From Nakamurella panacisegetis (GTDB taxonomy: Bacteria > Actinomycetota > Actinomycetes > Mycobacteriales > Nakamurellaceae), in the NCBI RefSeq assembly GCF_900104535.1, contig NZ_LT629710.1, positions 1,426,001 through 1,490,000 of the forward strand: DNA of 64,000 nt, written 5' to 3'. The notes beneath the pieces are model-generated. The model was not told the DNA's origin and did not search any database. It saw nothing but the letters and a program-made list of their open reading frames with translations. This document shows positions 35,573 to 43,667 of the stretch, piece after piece; the stretch's first letter is position 1, and each line of letters begins with the position of its first letter. The translations under genes were made by a program, and so were the position numbers.

Positions 35573-36084
35573 CCTTCTACGTCGTGCTGCTCGCCCTGTT
35601 CGCCGTGGAGCGCCTGGCCGAGTTGATCATCTCCAAGCGCAACATCGCCTGGAGCATGGGGCGCGGCGGCCGGGAGTCCGGCGCCGGCCACTACCCCGCG
35701 ATGGTCGCCCTGCACACCGCCCTGCTGGTCGGCGCGCTGGTCGAGGTGGTGGTCGCCCACCGCCCGTTCCTACCGTGGCTGGGCTGGCCGATGCTGGCGA
35801 TCGTCGTTGCGGCGCAGTCACTCCGGTGGTGGTGCATCAGGACCCTCGGCCGGCGCTGGAACACGAGGATCGTGGTGCTGCCCGACGTGCCGTTGGTGAC
35901 CTCGGGGCCCTATCGCTGGATCCGGCATCCGAACTACGTGGCGGTCGTCGTCGAGGGCATCGCGTTGCCGTTGGTGCACACCGCCTGGATCACCGCCATC
36001 ACGTTCACCGCGCTCAACGCCTGGCTGCTGACCGTCCGGATCCGCGCCGAGAACCGGGCCCTGGCCGCAGTGCCCGCGGCGTGA
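35569..36084 (+). CDS. ICMT-type membrane methyltransferase (SrsB/BpsB-like)
   Basis: 171 residues with about five membrane helices. The isoprenylcysteine carboxyl methyltransferase signature is at the C-terminus: VTSGPYRWIRHPNYVAVVVE, in which RHPNY binds S-adenosylmethionine, followed by RIRAENRAL. In type III PKS operons such proteins O-methylate phenolic or pyrone lipids in the membrane. The GTG at 35569 overlaps the PKS stop by 4 nt; the adjacent GTG at 35566 is an alternative. Its own stop overlaps the next GTG. Coupling at both ends makes a single operon very likely. Confidence 0.9.
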   Translation: MTFYVVLLALFAVERLAELIISKRNIAWSMGRGGRESGAGHYPAMVALHTALLVGALVEVVVAHRPFLPWLGWPMLAIVVAAQSLRWWCIRTLGRRWNTRIVVLPDVPLVTSGPYRWIRHPNYVAVVVEGIALPLVHTAWITAITFTALNAWLLTVRIRAENRALAAVPAA

Positions 36085-37094
36085 TCGACCTGCTGGTGGC
36101 CGGGGCCGGACCGGCCGGTCTGGCCACCGCCCTGTACGCCGCCCGCGCCGGGCTGAGCGTCACCGTCGTCGATCCGCGCACCGGCCCGATCGACAAGGCC
36201 TGCGGGGAGGGCCTGATGCCGGGAGCCGTCCGAGCCCTGAACGACCTAGGCGTCGTCCTGTCGGGCCAGGCCTTCGGCGGCATCCGCTACCTCGACGCCC
36301 GGCGCTCGGCCGCGGCGTTGTTCCCGCACGGCGCCGGCCTGGGCGTGCGCCGCACCGCCCTGCACGAGGCGATGACCACCAGGGCCGTCGCCGCCGGGGT
36401 GCGGTTCGCGGTCGGTACGGTCACCGACGTGTCCCAGGGACACGACACCGTGACGGCGGCCGGTCACCAGGCCCGATACCTGGTCGCTGCCGACGGCCTG
36501 CACTCGCCGGTGCGGCATCAGCTCGGCCTGAACCGCCCGGCCCGCGGGCCGGCCCGATGGGGCCAACGGCAACATTTCTCGGTGGCTTCGAGCGCGAACC
36601 TGGTCGAGGTGCATTGGGCCGCACGGTCGGAGTGCTACGTGACCCCGATCGGGCCCGGGGAGATCGGCGTGGCCGTCCTCAGTTCGCGCAGGGCGCCGTT
36701 CGCCGTGCAGCTCGAGGCGTTTCCCCGGGTCTTGGAGGCTTTGCGCGGCGCCACCCCGACCACCGTCGTCCGCGGGGCGGGACCCCTGCGGCAGAACGCA
36801 TCTCGTCGCGCTCTGAACCGGGTGCTGCTGGTCGGCGACGCCGCCGGCTACGTCGACGCCCTGACCGGCGAGGGCATCGCGGTGTCCCTGGCCTGCGCCC
36901 GGTCGGCGGTGGCGGCCATCGTCGCTGACCGCCCGACGGACTACGAACGGGCCTGGAGACGGGACACCCGCCGATACCGCTGGATCACCGAGACCCTGTT
37001 GACCACGCGTCGTTTCGCCGGCCGATCGATCGTTCCGGCCGCATCGCTGCTGCCCGACGTGTTCCGCCTGGCGGTCGGACAACTGGCCCGCTGA
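36081..37094 (+). CDS. FAD-dependent monooxygenase (SrsC-like / geranylgeranyl-reductase type)
   Basis: 337 residues from GTG, overlapping the methyltransferase stop by 4 nt. FAD site: DLLVAGAGPAGLATALYAAR (residues 3-22), the acid of the first fold in VVDPRTGPIDKACGEGLMP, and GDAAGYVDALTGEGIAVSLA (near 255), where most hydroxylases have GDAAH. It belongs to the geranylgeranyl-reductase/para-hydroxybenzoate-hydroxylase superfamily. In srsABC the third gene hydroxylates the methylated alkylresorcinol, leading to a quinone; the same step is inferred here. A reductase acting on a lipid chain is the alternative. It ends at a bidirectional hairpin. Confidence 0.88.
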   Translation: MIDLLVAGAGPAGLATALYAARAGLSVTVVDPRTGPIDKACGEGLMPGAVRALNDLGVVLSGQAFGGIRYLDARRSAAALFPHGAGLGVRRTALHEAMTTRAVAAGVRFAVGTVTDVSQGHDTVTAAGHQARYLVAADGLHSPVRHQLGLNRPARGPARWGQRQHFSVASSANLVEVHWAARSECYVTPIGPGEIGVAVLSSRRAPFAVQLEAFPRVLEALRGATPTTVVRGAGPLRQNASRRALNRVLLVGDAAGYVDALTGEGIAVSLACARSAVAAIVADRPTDYERAWRRDTRRYRWITETLLTTRRFAGRSIVPAASLLPDVFRLAVGQLAR

Positions 37095-37100
37095 CCAATC

Positions 37101-37117
37101 CGGGTTCAGTACCCGGC
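37101..37117. terminator. Compact hairpin ending the PKS operon
   Basis: CCGGGT (37101-37106), loop TCAGT, ACCCGG (37112-37117). Perfect 6-bp stem placed 6 nt after the monooxygenase stop and overlapping the end of the convergent lipoprotein gene. Confidence 0.55.
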
Positions 37118-38110
37118 GGCGGCGAGAGCGAACAATGCCCTGGCCTGCTTGGCGTTCAGTACCGTGTAGAGCGCCTTGGTCGGGGCCGGGAGGTCGACCT
37201 CGTCGGTCTGTCCGCCCACCGATTCGGACCAGGTGAGATCGATCGACGCACTCACTCCGGCGACGGTGAAACGTCCCCGGACGGTCATCGTCTTCGGGCG
37301 GCCGAGCAACGGCCCGGCCGAGTTGTTGTACTGCAGGACCACCGGCACCAGGGTGCGGTCCAGCTCGTTCGCCCCGGCCTTGGCCAGGACGGCCGGGCTT
37401 ATGGTCTTCTGCATCCGCCAGACCCCGAGAGCGAGCACCTGGCGCACGGTGATGGCCGATCGGATCGTGGTGTCGGCCGCACCCGTCACCGCGGAATTGC
37501 TCGGCAGTTGGGGATCGAGTTTCTGATTCTTCAGCAGGTCGGCCGTCACCTCGCACACGGTCTGCCGGCCGGGTAGCACACACCCGAGTCCGTTGCCGTA
37601 CCGGGCGGGCACGGTGACCCATGGGGTGCGGGCGACGGAGCGGAAGTCGTTGCCGGTGAGCAGATAGTCGACGCCGGCGTTGCTCGATCGGTGCAGGATG
37701 TCGATCGTCGAAGCCGGGTCGCTGGAGGTGGAGCGGATGGTCACCCCCACCACCGAGGGGTAGCCGGCGTTGCGTGACGTCACCATCTGGGACGTGCTGA
37801 TGGTGGACTTCCCGGCCATCTGCGTGACGGTCAGGCGACCACTGACATCGCCGTCGGTGGTCACGTCGACCAGGTCGGACGATCGAGGGATTCGGCCGTC
37901 GTTCTGCGCGGCCCCGGTGACGAACTCCCGCACCGCGTTGATCGGTGCCGTGATGTCCTTGCGGGCCGGCGACTCCGTTGTCGTCAGGGTCACCATCGTG
38001 GTGGTCCGCCCCGCCGTCGTCGTCGGACGGGTCGACGCGCTCGGCCCCCCACCGCATCCGGCGAGGAGCACCGCCAGCATCCCGGCCACCAGCAGAGTTC
38101 GCCGCGTCAT
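37106..38110 (-). CDS. Secreted lipoprotein of unknown function
   Basis: 334 residues. Signal peptide MTRRTLLVAGMLAVLLAGCG with lipobox LLAGC (Cys19), then a Thr/Ser-rich linker (residues 20-45). The mature part is soluble and contains many Thr/Ser-Val/Ile beta-strand segments (SGRLTVTQMAGKSTISTSQM, GLGCVLPGRQTVCEVTADLL with two cysteines that could form a disulfide). No domain is recognised. Its ATG overlaps the stop of the upstream trypsin-like protease (ATGA, 38107-38110), so the two are made together on the cell surface and may act as a pair, for instance protease and inhibitor or chaperone; that is inference. Confidence 0.85.
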   Translation of the reverse strand: MTRRTLLVAGMLAVLLAGCGGGPSASTRPTTTAGRTTTMVTLTTTESPARKDITAPINAVREFVTGAAQNDGRIPRSSDLVDVTTDGDVSGRLTVTQMAGKSTISTSQMVTSRNAGYPSVVGVTIRSTSSDPASTIDILHRSSNAGVDYLLTGNDFRSVARTPWVTVPARYGNGLGCVLPGRQTVCEVTADLLKNQKLDPQLPSNSAVTGAADTTIRSAITVRQVLALGVWRMQKTISPAVLAKAGANELDRTLVPVVLQYNNSAGPLLGRPKTMTVRGRFTVAGVSASIDLTWSESVGGQTDEVDLPAPTKALYTVLNAKQARALFALAAAGY

Positions 38111-39327
38111 GCCGCGCTCACTCTCCGGTAGAGCGGGTAGTCCAGGGTCAGGCTCAGCAAGGCCACCGTGAGTTCACCGTCGCCGCCGCGGGAGGTGACG
38201 CCATAGACGTATCCGACCCCCTCCACCTGGTCGAAACCGCTGAACCAGGCACCCCCGGACGCCCCTGGCGTCATGGCGCACGGCATCGACGCCGTGCGCG
38301 AATACGAATCACCTTCGTACGTCCGGAGGTAGGTGGAGGCACAGTAGCGCTGGGTCGACCCGTCGAACGGTGTCCCCGCCGGGTACCCGACCACCACCGT
38401 CGGATAGTTCAGGTCCGGGGACGTCGGAGCGGTCGGGGTGAACAGCAACCCCTGGGCCCCGGTGACATCTTCGATGTCCTGCCCGTCCAACGGGCGCAGA
38501 GTGACGAAGGCGACGTCGTCGTGGGACCCGTCGCCGTGCATCCGTTCGGTCCGGTCGATTCCGGACCCGCTCCGAGTGATCCACGTGCTCTCCAGCCAGC
38601 GATGGTTGGAGTACGCGGTGTCGACGCGCCAGATACCGTCCGGCGCATCGAGTTCCGGTACGCCGTCGGCACTCAGCCGCAGGGGCTCACTGATGTTGGC
38701 CGCGCCGGGGACGAACCAGATCTCCGAGAGCTGGGTCATCGCGTCGCCGCCCCGGCTGTGCGGCTTGCCGAGCGGGATGTTCCACACGCAGTGCCCGGCC
38801 GTCACCACCACGTTGTGTGCGGCCGAGCGCACGACGGTGCCCGAGCAGGCGTAGACCTCGCCGTCCTGGATGGCGATGATCTGGCCGTTCGTGTGGCCGG
38901 ACAGCCCCGGTCCGGGCCAGACCTTCCCGGTCGAGGAGTTGTCGAAGTTGACCGCGTTCTTCGGCTGGACGGCGGTGGTCGGCTGCACGTAGACGTTGGC
39001 CGAATCGTCCACCGGGCTGTCGCTGGTCAGCGAGCTCTGATGGTTGACGTCGACCGGGACACCCCACCAGTCCTGTTCCGTCCGATGGACGGTGATCGCC
39101 GGCGGGGCGGCAGCCACCACATAGCCGGCGGTCGGCGGCGCCGTGACCGGCCGGATGGTGGTACCGGTGACCACCGGCGTCACCGTGACCGGGCCGGTGG
39201 ACGGGGCGATGACCGCGCTCCCGGCGATGCCGACTCCCTGGCACGAGGACAGCACCGTCGCCAATGCCAGGGCCGACAGCGCCGACGTGACCCGTCGGCG
39301 TCGGTACCCCGTCCTGCCTGATTGCAT
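38107..39327 (-). CDS. Secreted trypsin-like serine protease (lipoprotein)
   Basis: 406 residues. N-terminal arginine-rich segment then hydrophobic helix ending TVLSSC (Cys29), a probable lipobox. After a Thr/Pro-rich linker (30-75) comes a chymotrypsin-fold peptidase: His179 in VVTAGHCVW, Asp270 or 271 in GSHDDVAFVTL, Ser357 in TPGASGGAWF. Cysteines at 161/180 and 329/350 can form the usual disulfides. The start at 39327 gives a proper signal peptide; upstream sequence of the longer frame is not signal-like. It is followed by the coupled lipoprotein and divergent from the DUF1906 protein. Substrate unknown. Confidence 0.9.
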   Translation of the reverse strand: MQSGRTGYRRRRVTSALSALALATVLSSCQGVGIAGSAVIAPSTGPVTVTPVVTGTTIRPVTAPPTAGYVVAAAPPAITVHRTEQDWWGVPVDVNHQSSLTSDSPVDDSANVYVQPTTAVQPKNAVNFDNSSTGKVWPGPGLSGHTNGQIIAIQDGEVYACSGTVVRSAAHNVVVTAGHCVWNIPLGKPHSRGGDAMTQLSEIWFVPGAANISEPLRLSADGVPELDAPDGIWRVDTAYSNHRWLESTWITRSGSGIDRTERMHGDGSHDDVAFVTLRPLDGQDIEDVTGAQGLLFTPTAPTSPDLNYPTVVVGYPAGTPFDGSTQRYCASTYLRTYEGDSYSRTASMPCAMTPGASGGAWFSGFDQVEGVGYVYGVTSRGGDGELTVALLSLTLDYPLYRRVSAA

Positions 39328-39578
39328 CCGTGCGCCCCCGTTGTTCGTCTGAGCGAACCGTACGGTAGGCCGGTTTATGCCGGAAGAGCTGTCGCAGCAC
39401 CGGTCCGCCCGACATGCGCAAAGTCCGCCGGAGGAAATCGGACAATCTCCAATAGATGCAGGTCGGATCATTGACATGGATCTCATTAACTATGGTTTCG
39501 GCGGTCCATGTGATTGCATTGGCGAAACAACCGTGCGCCCTTCCGGGCCGAACCCTCGAAACACCTGGTGGTCCCCGC
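39328..39578. other. Divergent intergenic region, AT-richer than the surroundings
   Basis: 251 bp between the protease and the DUF1906 protein starts. Positions about 39435-39535 are noticeably richer in A/T. TTGACA at 39471-39476 resembles a -35, but the best -10 candidate, TATGGT at 39491-39496, is only 14 nt away, so no promoter can be called with confidence. Confidence 0.4.
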
Positions 39579-41645
39579 ATGCGCTTTTCCTCCTTCCTGC
39601 GTTCCTCGACCCTCCGGGCCGCAGTTGCCGTGACGATGGGCGCCGCTGTCCTGACGGCGATTCCGGCCGCCGCGTCGGCCGCCCCACCCGTCACACCGAC
39701 GACTCCGTCCACCGCGCCGACCGGGACGGACCAGTTGTCGTCTCCCCGGGCCCAGGCTCAGGCCGCCGCGGCGGCGTCCACCGTGCTGAACCCAGCCGCC
39801 GTGACCGCGCCGGCGGGCACCCGGTCCATCGTCACGCCCGGGTTGAAGGGACTCGACCAGATCGGCGTGGTGAACGCCACCCAGATGTCATGCCTGAGCG
39901 GGAAGGGCTATTCGTTCGCATTCGTGAACACGAACGAAACCACTTTCGCCACGTACAACAACGCCGCGGCCGCGGGCCTGAAGGTGGTGCTGTTCCAGGG
40001 CTACTACCAGCAGTACTGGGCGAACCAGGGAGGCAACGGTACGACCCAGGGCCAGAAGGCAGCGACGTATGCCACGACCGCCAAGTACCCCGCCGGCGGA
40101 ATGATCTTCCTCAACCTCGAGCAGACCACGAACACCACTCACTCGAACCTGATGACGTGGGTCAAGGCGTGGGCCGCAGCCGTGATCGCCAAGGGCTTCA
40201 AGGCGGGTGTCTACATCGGCGCCAACGCCGGACTCACCAAGGCCGACCTCGACACGATGCCCGGGGTCAGCGCGTACTGGCGCTCTACATCGCACGACAC
40301 GACCGCGCCCACTCCGACGCGTGGATTGGTCGTCATCCAGAGCCTTCCCCTCGACGACACCGGGGACGGTTGCGGCATCGGCGTCGACCAGGACACCGCC
40401 GGCCGGGACGCCAACGGCGTACAGCTGGTCGGCGCCGCCTTCCCACGAACCCGGACCGCGGCGAGCGCCGCCGGTGCCTTCGAGCCGCTGAGCCCGACCC
40501 GTCTGTTGGACACCCGCAGCGGGCTCGGAGCCAAGGCCGGCGCGGTGCCCAGCACCGGGCGGCTGACGTTGACCGTCGCCGGGCGTGGGGGAGTTCCGTC
40601 CACCGGCGTGAGCGCCGTCGTACTGAACGTCACCGCGACCGCTCCGACCACGGCGGGCAACATCTCGGTGGCGCCGGCCGGGGGCACGAACAGCGGTTCG
40701 AACGTCAACTACGCCAAGGGCCAGACCGCGGCGAACCTGGTCACGGTCGGCCTCGGCACCGGTGGTGCCGTGACCCTGGCCAACGGCGGCTCCGGCTCCG
40801 TTCAGATGATCGCCGACGTAGCCGGCTACTACCTGGCCGGCGCCGGTCCAGCATCCGCTCCGGGAACCTTCCAACCCCTGACATCGCCGGTGCGGCTGCT
40901 CGACACCCGGCCCAAGCCGGCGGCGGCCCATTCGACCACCGTCGTGCAGGTCACCGGGGTCAAGAGCACGATTCCGAACGATGGCTCGGCCGGCGCTGCG
41001 GTGATGAACCTGACCGCGGTCGCTCCCAGCCAGCCGGGCTACCTGACGGCCTTCGCGACCGGCACCTCGGCGCCCAACGCGTCCAGTGTCAACTACGTGG
41101 TCGGGGCCACCACCCCGAACCTGGCCACCGTCCGACTGAGCGTTGCCAATCAGCCCTCCGGACAGGCGGGCGGCCAGATCTCGCTGTACAACAACACCCC
41201 GGGGGCCACCAACCTGCTGGCCGACGTGACGGGCTACTATCTCGCCGGCCAGCCGACCCTGACCGGCACCTATCAGGCGATGAACAGTCCCGTGCGGCTG
41301 CTCGACACCCGGTCAGGCAAGGGCGGCTCGAGCACCGTTGCCGCTTCGCGGGCGATCGCGCTGCAGGTCGCCGGCACCGGTAGCGGCGCCACGAGCATCC
41401 CGTCCACCGCGACCGCGGTGGCCATCAACGTCACCGTCGTCGGACCGGCGGCCGGCGGCTACCTGCGCGTATTCCCGTCCGACCAGTCGGCCCCGAACGC
41501 TTCCAACTTGGACTTCGCGGCCAGAGCGACGGTGGCCAATCTGGTGATCGTCCCGATCGGAGCCGACGGGAAGATCGTCCTGGACAACCAATCGGGCGGC
41601 ACCACCGACGTTCTGGGTGACGTCGCGGGTTACTTCCTGGGCTGA
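39579..41645 (+). CDS. Secreted DUF1906 glycosidase-like protein with three C-terminal beta-repeats
   Basis: 688 residues. Signal peptide about 1-33 (RAAVAVTMGAAVLTAIPAAA). Residues about 85-285 form a DUF1906 / Rv2525c-like TIM barrel, a glycoside-hydrolase-like fold (GLDQIGVVNATQMSCLSGKG, AGLKVVLFQGYYQQYW, GFKAGVYIGANAGLTKADLD). The acid pair expected at the barrel mouth may be Glu in IFLNLEQTTN and Asp in GIGVDQDTAG, but activity is unproven in this family. The last 385 residues are three copies of a repeat that begins with RLLDTR and ends with ADVAGYYL. The repeats probably bind the cell wall or sugar. Starts at ATG 39579; divergent from the protease. Confidence 0.88.
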   Translation: MRFSSFLRSSTLRAAVAVTMGAAVLTAIPAAASAAPPVTPTTPSTAPTGTDQLSSPRAQAQAAAAASTVLNPAAVTAPAGTRSIVTPGLKGLDQIGVVNATQMSCLSGKGYSFAFVNTNETTFATYNNAAAAGLKVVLFQGYYQQYWANQGGNGTTQGQKAATYATTAKYPAGGMIFLNLEQTTNTTHSNLMTWVKAWAAAVIAKGFKAGVYIGANAGLTKADLDTMPGVSAYWRSTSHDTTAPTPTRGLVVIQSLPLDDTGDGCGIGVDQDTAGRDANGVQLVGAAFPRTRTAASAAGAFEPLSPTRLLDTRSGLGAKAGAVPSTGRLTLTVAGRGGVPSTGVSAVVLNVTATAPTTAGNISVAPAGGTNSGSNVNYAKGQTAANLVTVGLGTGGAVTLANGGSGSVQMIADVAGYYLAGAGPASAPGTFQPLTSPVRLLDTRPKPAAAHSTTVVQVTGVKSTIPNDGSAGAAVMNLTAVAPSQPGYLTAFATGTSAPNASSVNYVVGATTPNLATVRLSVANQPSGQAGGQISLYNNTPGATNLLADVTGYYLAGQPTLTGTYQAMNSPVRLLDTRSGKGGSSTVAASRAIALQVAGTGSGATSIPSTATAVAINVTVVGPAAGGYLRVFPSDQSAPNASNLDFAARATVANLVIVPIGADGKIVLDNQSGGTTDVLGDVAGYFLG
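40486..41642 (+). repeat. Three ~120-residue beta-repeats within the DUF1906 protein
   Basis: Copy 1 about 40486-40836, copy 2 about 40877-41253, copy 3 about 41279-41640. Shared landmarks: RLLDTR near the start, a V(V/M)xNxTAxAPxxxGY-type strand in the middle (LNVTATAPTT, MNLTAVAPSQ, INVTVVGPAA), a SNxN or SNLD turn, and a final DVxGYxL (ADVAGYYL, ADVTGYYL, GDVAGYFL). Copies have diverged in sequence, so this is an old protein-level duplication, not a recent DNA repeat. Confidence 0.85.
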
Positions 41646-42130
41646 CGGACGCCAGGGATCGTCAACCGATGCGTCGACCGCGAGATGTGCCTGCTCCGGC
41701 GGCGCCGTCCGGACCTCGCCGTCGTACTTCCCGACAGGCCGGATGCGCTGGTCCTGGCCGATCCTGACCAGCTACAACGCGCCTTCGGCAACCTGCTGGA
41801 GAACGCCGCGACGGCCACGCCGCTCGGGGACGGGGTCACCGTCACCCGGGCCGTGTGGGACGGCGCCCTGTCGGTACGGGTGACGGACACCGGCCCCGGC
41901 GTGCCCGAGCCGTTCCGGGAACGGGTCTTCGACCGTTTCGTCCGGGTGGCCGCCGCCCGCGGCGGGGAGGGTCCGGGTTGGGACTGCCCATCTCCCGGGC
42001 CATCGTCCGGGCGGTCGGCGGCGACGTGCTCTGCCACCCCGTCCCGTCCGGAGCGTGCTTCGAGGTGCTGCTGCCGGTACTGGCGGCCCCGGAAGATCGG
42101 CAACTCAGGCTTCGGCAACTGACAGGCTGA
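41646..42130 (+). pseudogene. Histidine kinase remnant, C-terminal ATPase domain with frameshift
   Basis: The frame is open from the stop of the preceding gene and encodes only the end of a sensor kinase: LRRRRPDLAVVLPDRPDALV, N-box LQRAFGNLLENAATA, G1 box VTDTGPGVP, F-box FRERVFDRFVRV. At about 41969-41972 the frame changes by one base and the G2 box continues in another frame as SGLGLPISRAIVRAVGGDV, ending at 42130. No sensor, dimerization or phospho-His region precedes it. A single missing G in the run before TCCGGG would explain the shift. Truncation and frameshift together point to a decayed gene rather than only a base-calling error. Confidence 0.75.
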
Positions 42131-42159
42131 TCCGGACCACAGGCCCTCGCACCAAATCA

Positions 42160-42171
42160 CACAAATCTGTG
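42160..42171. promoter_or_regulatory. Small palindrome upstream of the GbsR/MarR gene
   Basis: CACA-AATC-TGTG. Lies 22 bp upstream of the TACCGT box, a plausible place for autoregulation, but the arms are only 4 bp. Confidence 0.3.
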
Positions 42172-42192
42172 GCATTTCAGGACACTATGCGA

Positions 42193-42198
42193 TACCGT
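42193..42198 (+). promoter_or_regulatory. Leaderless-type -10 box of the efflux operon
   Basis: TACCGT, 6 nt before the ATG at 42205. Serves the regulator and the two overlapping ABC transporter genes. Confidence 0.5.
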
Positions 42199-42204
42199 GC
42201 TCGC

Positions 42205-42714
42205 ATGCCGAGCGACGCCGAAATCACGTTCGCCGATCACACCGCCCGCTTCTACGCCCGCCGCTACGGCTTCCCGCCGATGGTGGGCCGGTTGATCGGC
42301 TACCTGGCCGTGTGCGATCCACCCGAGCAGAGCGTCGGTGAGCTGGCCGACGCCCTACTGGCCAGCCGCAGCGCCATCGCCAATGCGGTGAAGGTGCTCG
42401 AGTCGATCCACATCGTGCTGCGGACCCGAGTGGCCGGAGACCGGATGGATCGGGTCCGGCTCGACATGGGCTCCCCCGAGGCACTGGGTATGGACACCTC
42501 CGAGTACATCGAGCTCGGGCAGTTGGCCCGCGACGGCCTCGACGTGCTCCAGGACGCACCGGCTCATCGGCGCGCCCTGCTGTCGGAGATGTCGGCCTAT
42601 GCCGACTTCCTGGTCGAGCAGATGCCGCGGCTCGAACAGGACTGGAAGGTGCGGCGCGCCGCACTGATCGAGAGCGGCGAGCTCATCGAGGTGAACAGAA
42701 AGGCACGTTCATGA
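42205..42714 (+). CDS. GbsR/MarR-family regulator
   Basis: 169 residues. Winged helix near residues 30-85 (FPPMVGRLIGYLAVCDPPEQ, SVGELADALLASRSAIANAV, HIVLRTRVAGDRMDRVRLD), followed by a helical tail for dimerization. The sequence is nearest to the GbsR branch of MarR-like regulators that sit in front of drug- or solute-ABC transporters. Start supported by TACCGT 6 nt upstream. The stop overlaps the DrrA-like ATG (42711-42714), so it is transcribed with the transporter it probably represses. Confidence 0.9.
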   Translation: MPSDAEITFADHTARFYARRYGFPPMVGRLIGYLAVCDPPEQSVGELADALLASRSAIANAVKVLESIHIVLRTRVAGDRMDRVRLDMGSPEALGMDTSEYIELGQLARDGLDVLQDAPAHRRALLSEMSAYADFLVEQMPRLEQDWKVRRAALIESGELIEVNRKARS

Positions 42715-43667
42715 ATGGTGTTCGACCGCTGGCCATCGTCGCCACCGGCCTGCGAAAGTCGTTCGGCGCCAATGACGTTCTCAAGGGCGTCGACCTCGTC
42801 GTCACGGAAGGCACGGTCTTCGCCCTGCTCGGCCCGAACGGATCCGGCAAGACCACGATCGTCCGCATCCTGTCCACGTTGATCCCGTCCGACGCCGGCC
42901 GGGTGGAGGTGGCCGGGCACGACGTGCAGTCCGACCCCGACGGCGTCCGCGCGACCATCGGCGTCACCGGTCAGTTCTCCGCCGTGGACGACCTTCTCAC
43001 CGGCGAGGAGAACCTGCGACTGATGGCCGACCTGAGCCATCTGGGCCGCGACGGCGGCCGGGTCCGGGTCGCCGAGCTGCTGGAACGGTTCGACCTGGTC
43101 GACGCCGCCCGCCGGCCGGTGTCCACCTACTCCGGCGGCATGCGCCGCCGGCTCGACCTGGCCATGACGTTGATCGGCTCGCCCCGGGTGATCTTCCTGG
43201 ACGAACCGACCACCGGTCTGGACCCGCGCAGCCGGCGTCAGATGTGGGACATCATCAGGGATCTCGCCGCCCGCGGGGTCACCATCTTCCTGACCACCCA
43301 GTACCTGGACGAAGCCGACCACCTGGCCGGCGAGATCGCCGTCCTGGACAAGGGCCGGATCGTCGCGCACGGCACACCGGACGAGCTGAAGCGGCGGATA
43401 CCGGGCGGTCACGTGCGGCTGCAGTTCAGCTCGCCGCAAGCCCTGGCCGCGGCGGCCGACCTGTTCGAGACCACCTCGCGCGACGAGGACCGGCTGCTGC
43501 TCGAACTGCCGAGCGACGGTGACGTCGCCTCGCTCCGGCGCCTGCTCGAGCGGCTCGACGACGCGCAGCTCGACGTCGAGCAGTTCTCCGTCCACACCCC
43601 CGACCTGGACGACGTCTTCTTCGCGATCACCGGCCACCCGACCGGGCAGGAGGTACCTGCATCATGA
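42711..43667 (+). CDS. ABC transporter ATP-binding protein, DrrA-like
   Basis: 318 residues. ABC motifs in order: Walker A LLGPNGSGKTTIVRIL (about residues 38-53), Q-loop VTGQFSAVDDLLTGEENL, signature TYSGGMRRRLDLAMTL (about 139-154), Walker B VIFLDEPTTGLDPRSRRQ and the switch His in FLTTQYLDEADHLAGE, where the usual His is replaced by Gln as in many DrrA proteins. The C-terminal 80 residues are the daunorubicin-resistance type tail. With the overlapping DrrB-like permease it exports a hydrophobic drug, lipid or polyketide. Overlaps on both sides define one operon under the GbsR/MarR-like regulator. Confidence 0.95.
   Translation: MNGVRPLAIVATGLRKSFGANDVLKGVDLVVTEGTVFALLGPNGSGKTTIVRILSTLIPSDAGRVEVAGHDVQSDPDGVRATIGVTGQFSAVDDLLTGEENLRLMADLSHLGRDGGRVRVAELLERFDLVDAARRPVSTYSGGMRRRLDLAMTLIGSPRVIFLDEPTTGLDPRSRRQMWDIIRDLAARGVTIFLTTQYLDEADHLAGEIAVLDKGRIVAHGTPDELKRRIPGGHVRLQFSSPQALAAAADLFETTSRDEDRLLLELPSDGDVASLRRLLERLDDAQLDVEQFSVHTPDLDDVFFAITGHPTGQEVPAS

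Noticed and set aside
39471-39496. TTGACA ... TATGGT promoter before the DUF1906 gene
   Set aside because: Spacing of 14 nt is too short for a normal sigma-70-type promoter; kept only as a weak possibility in the intergenic entry.
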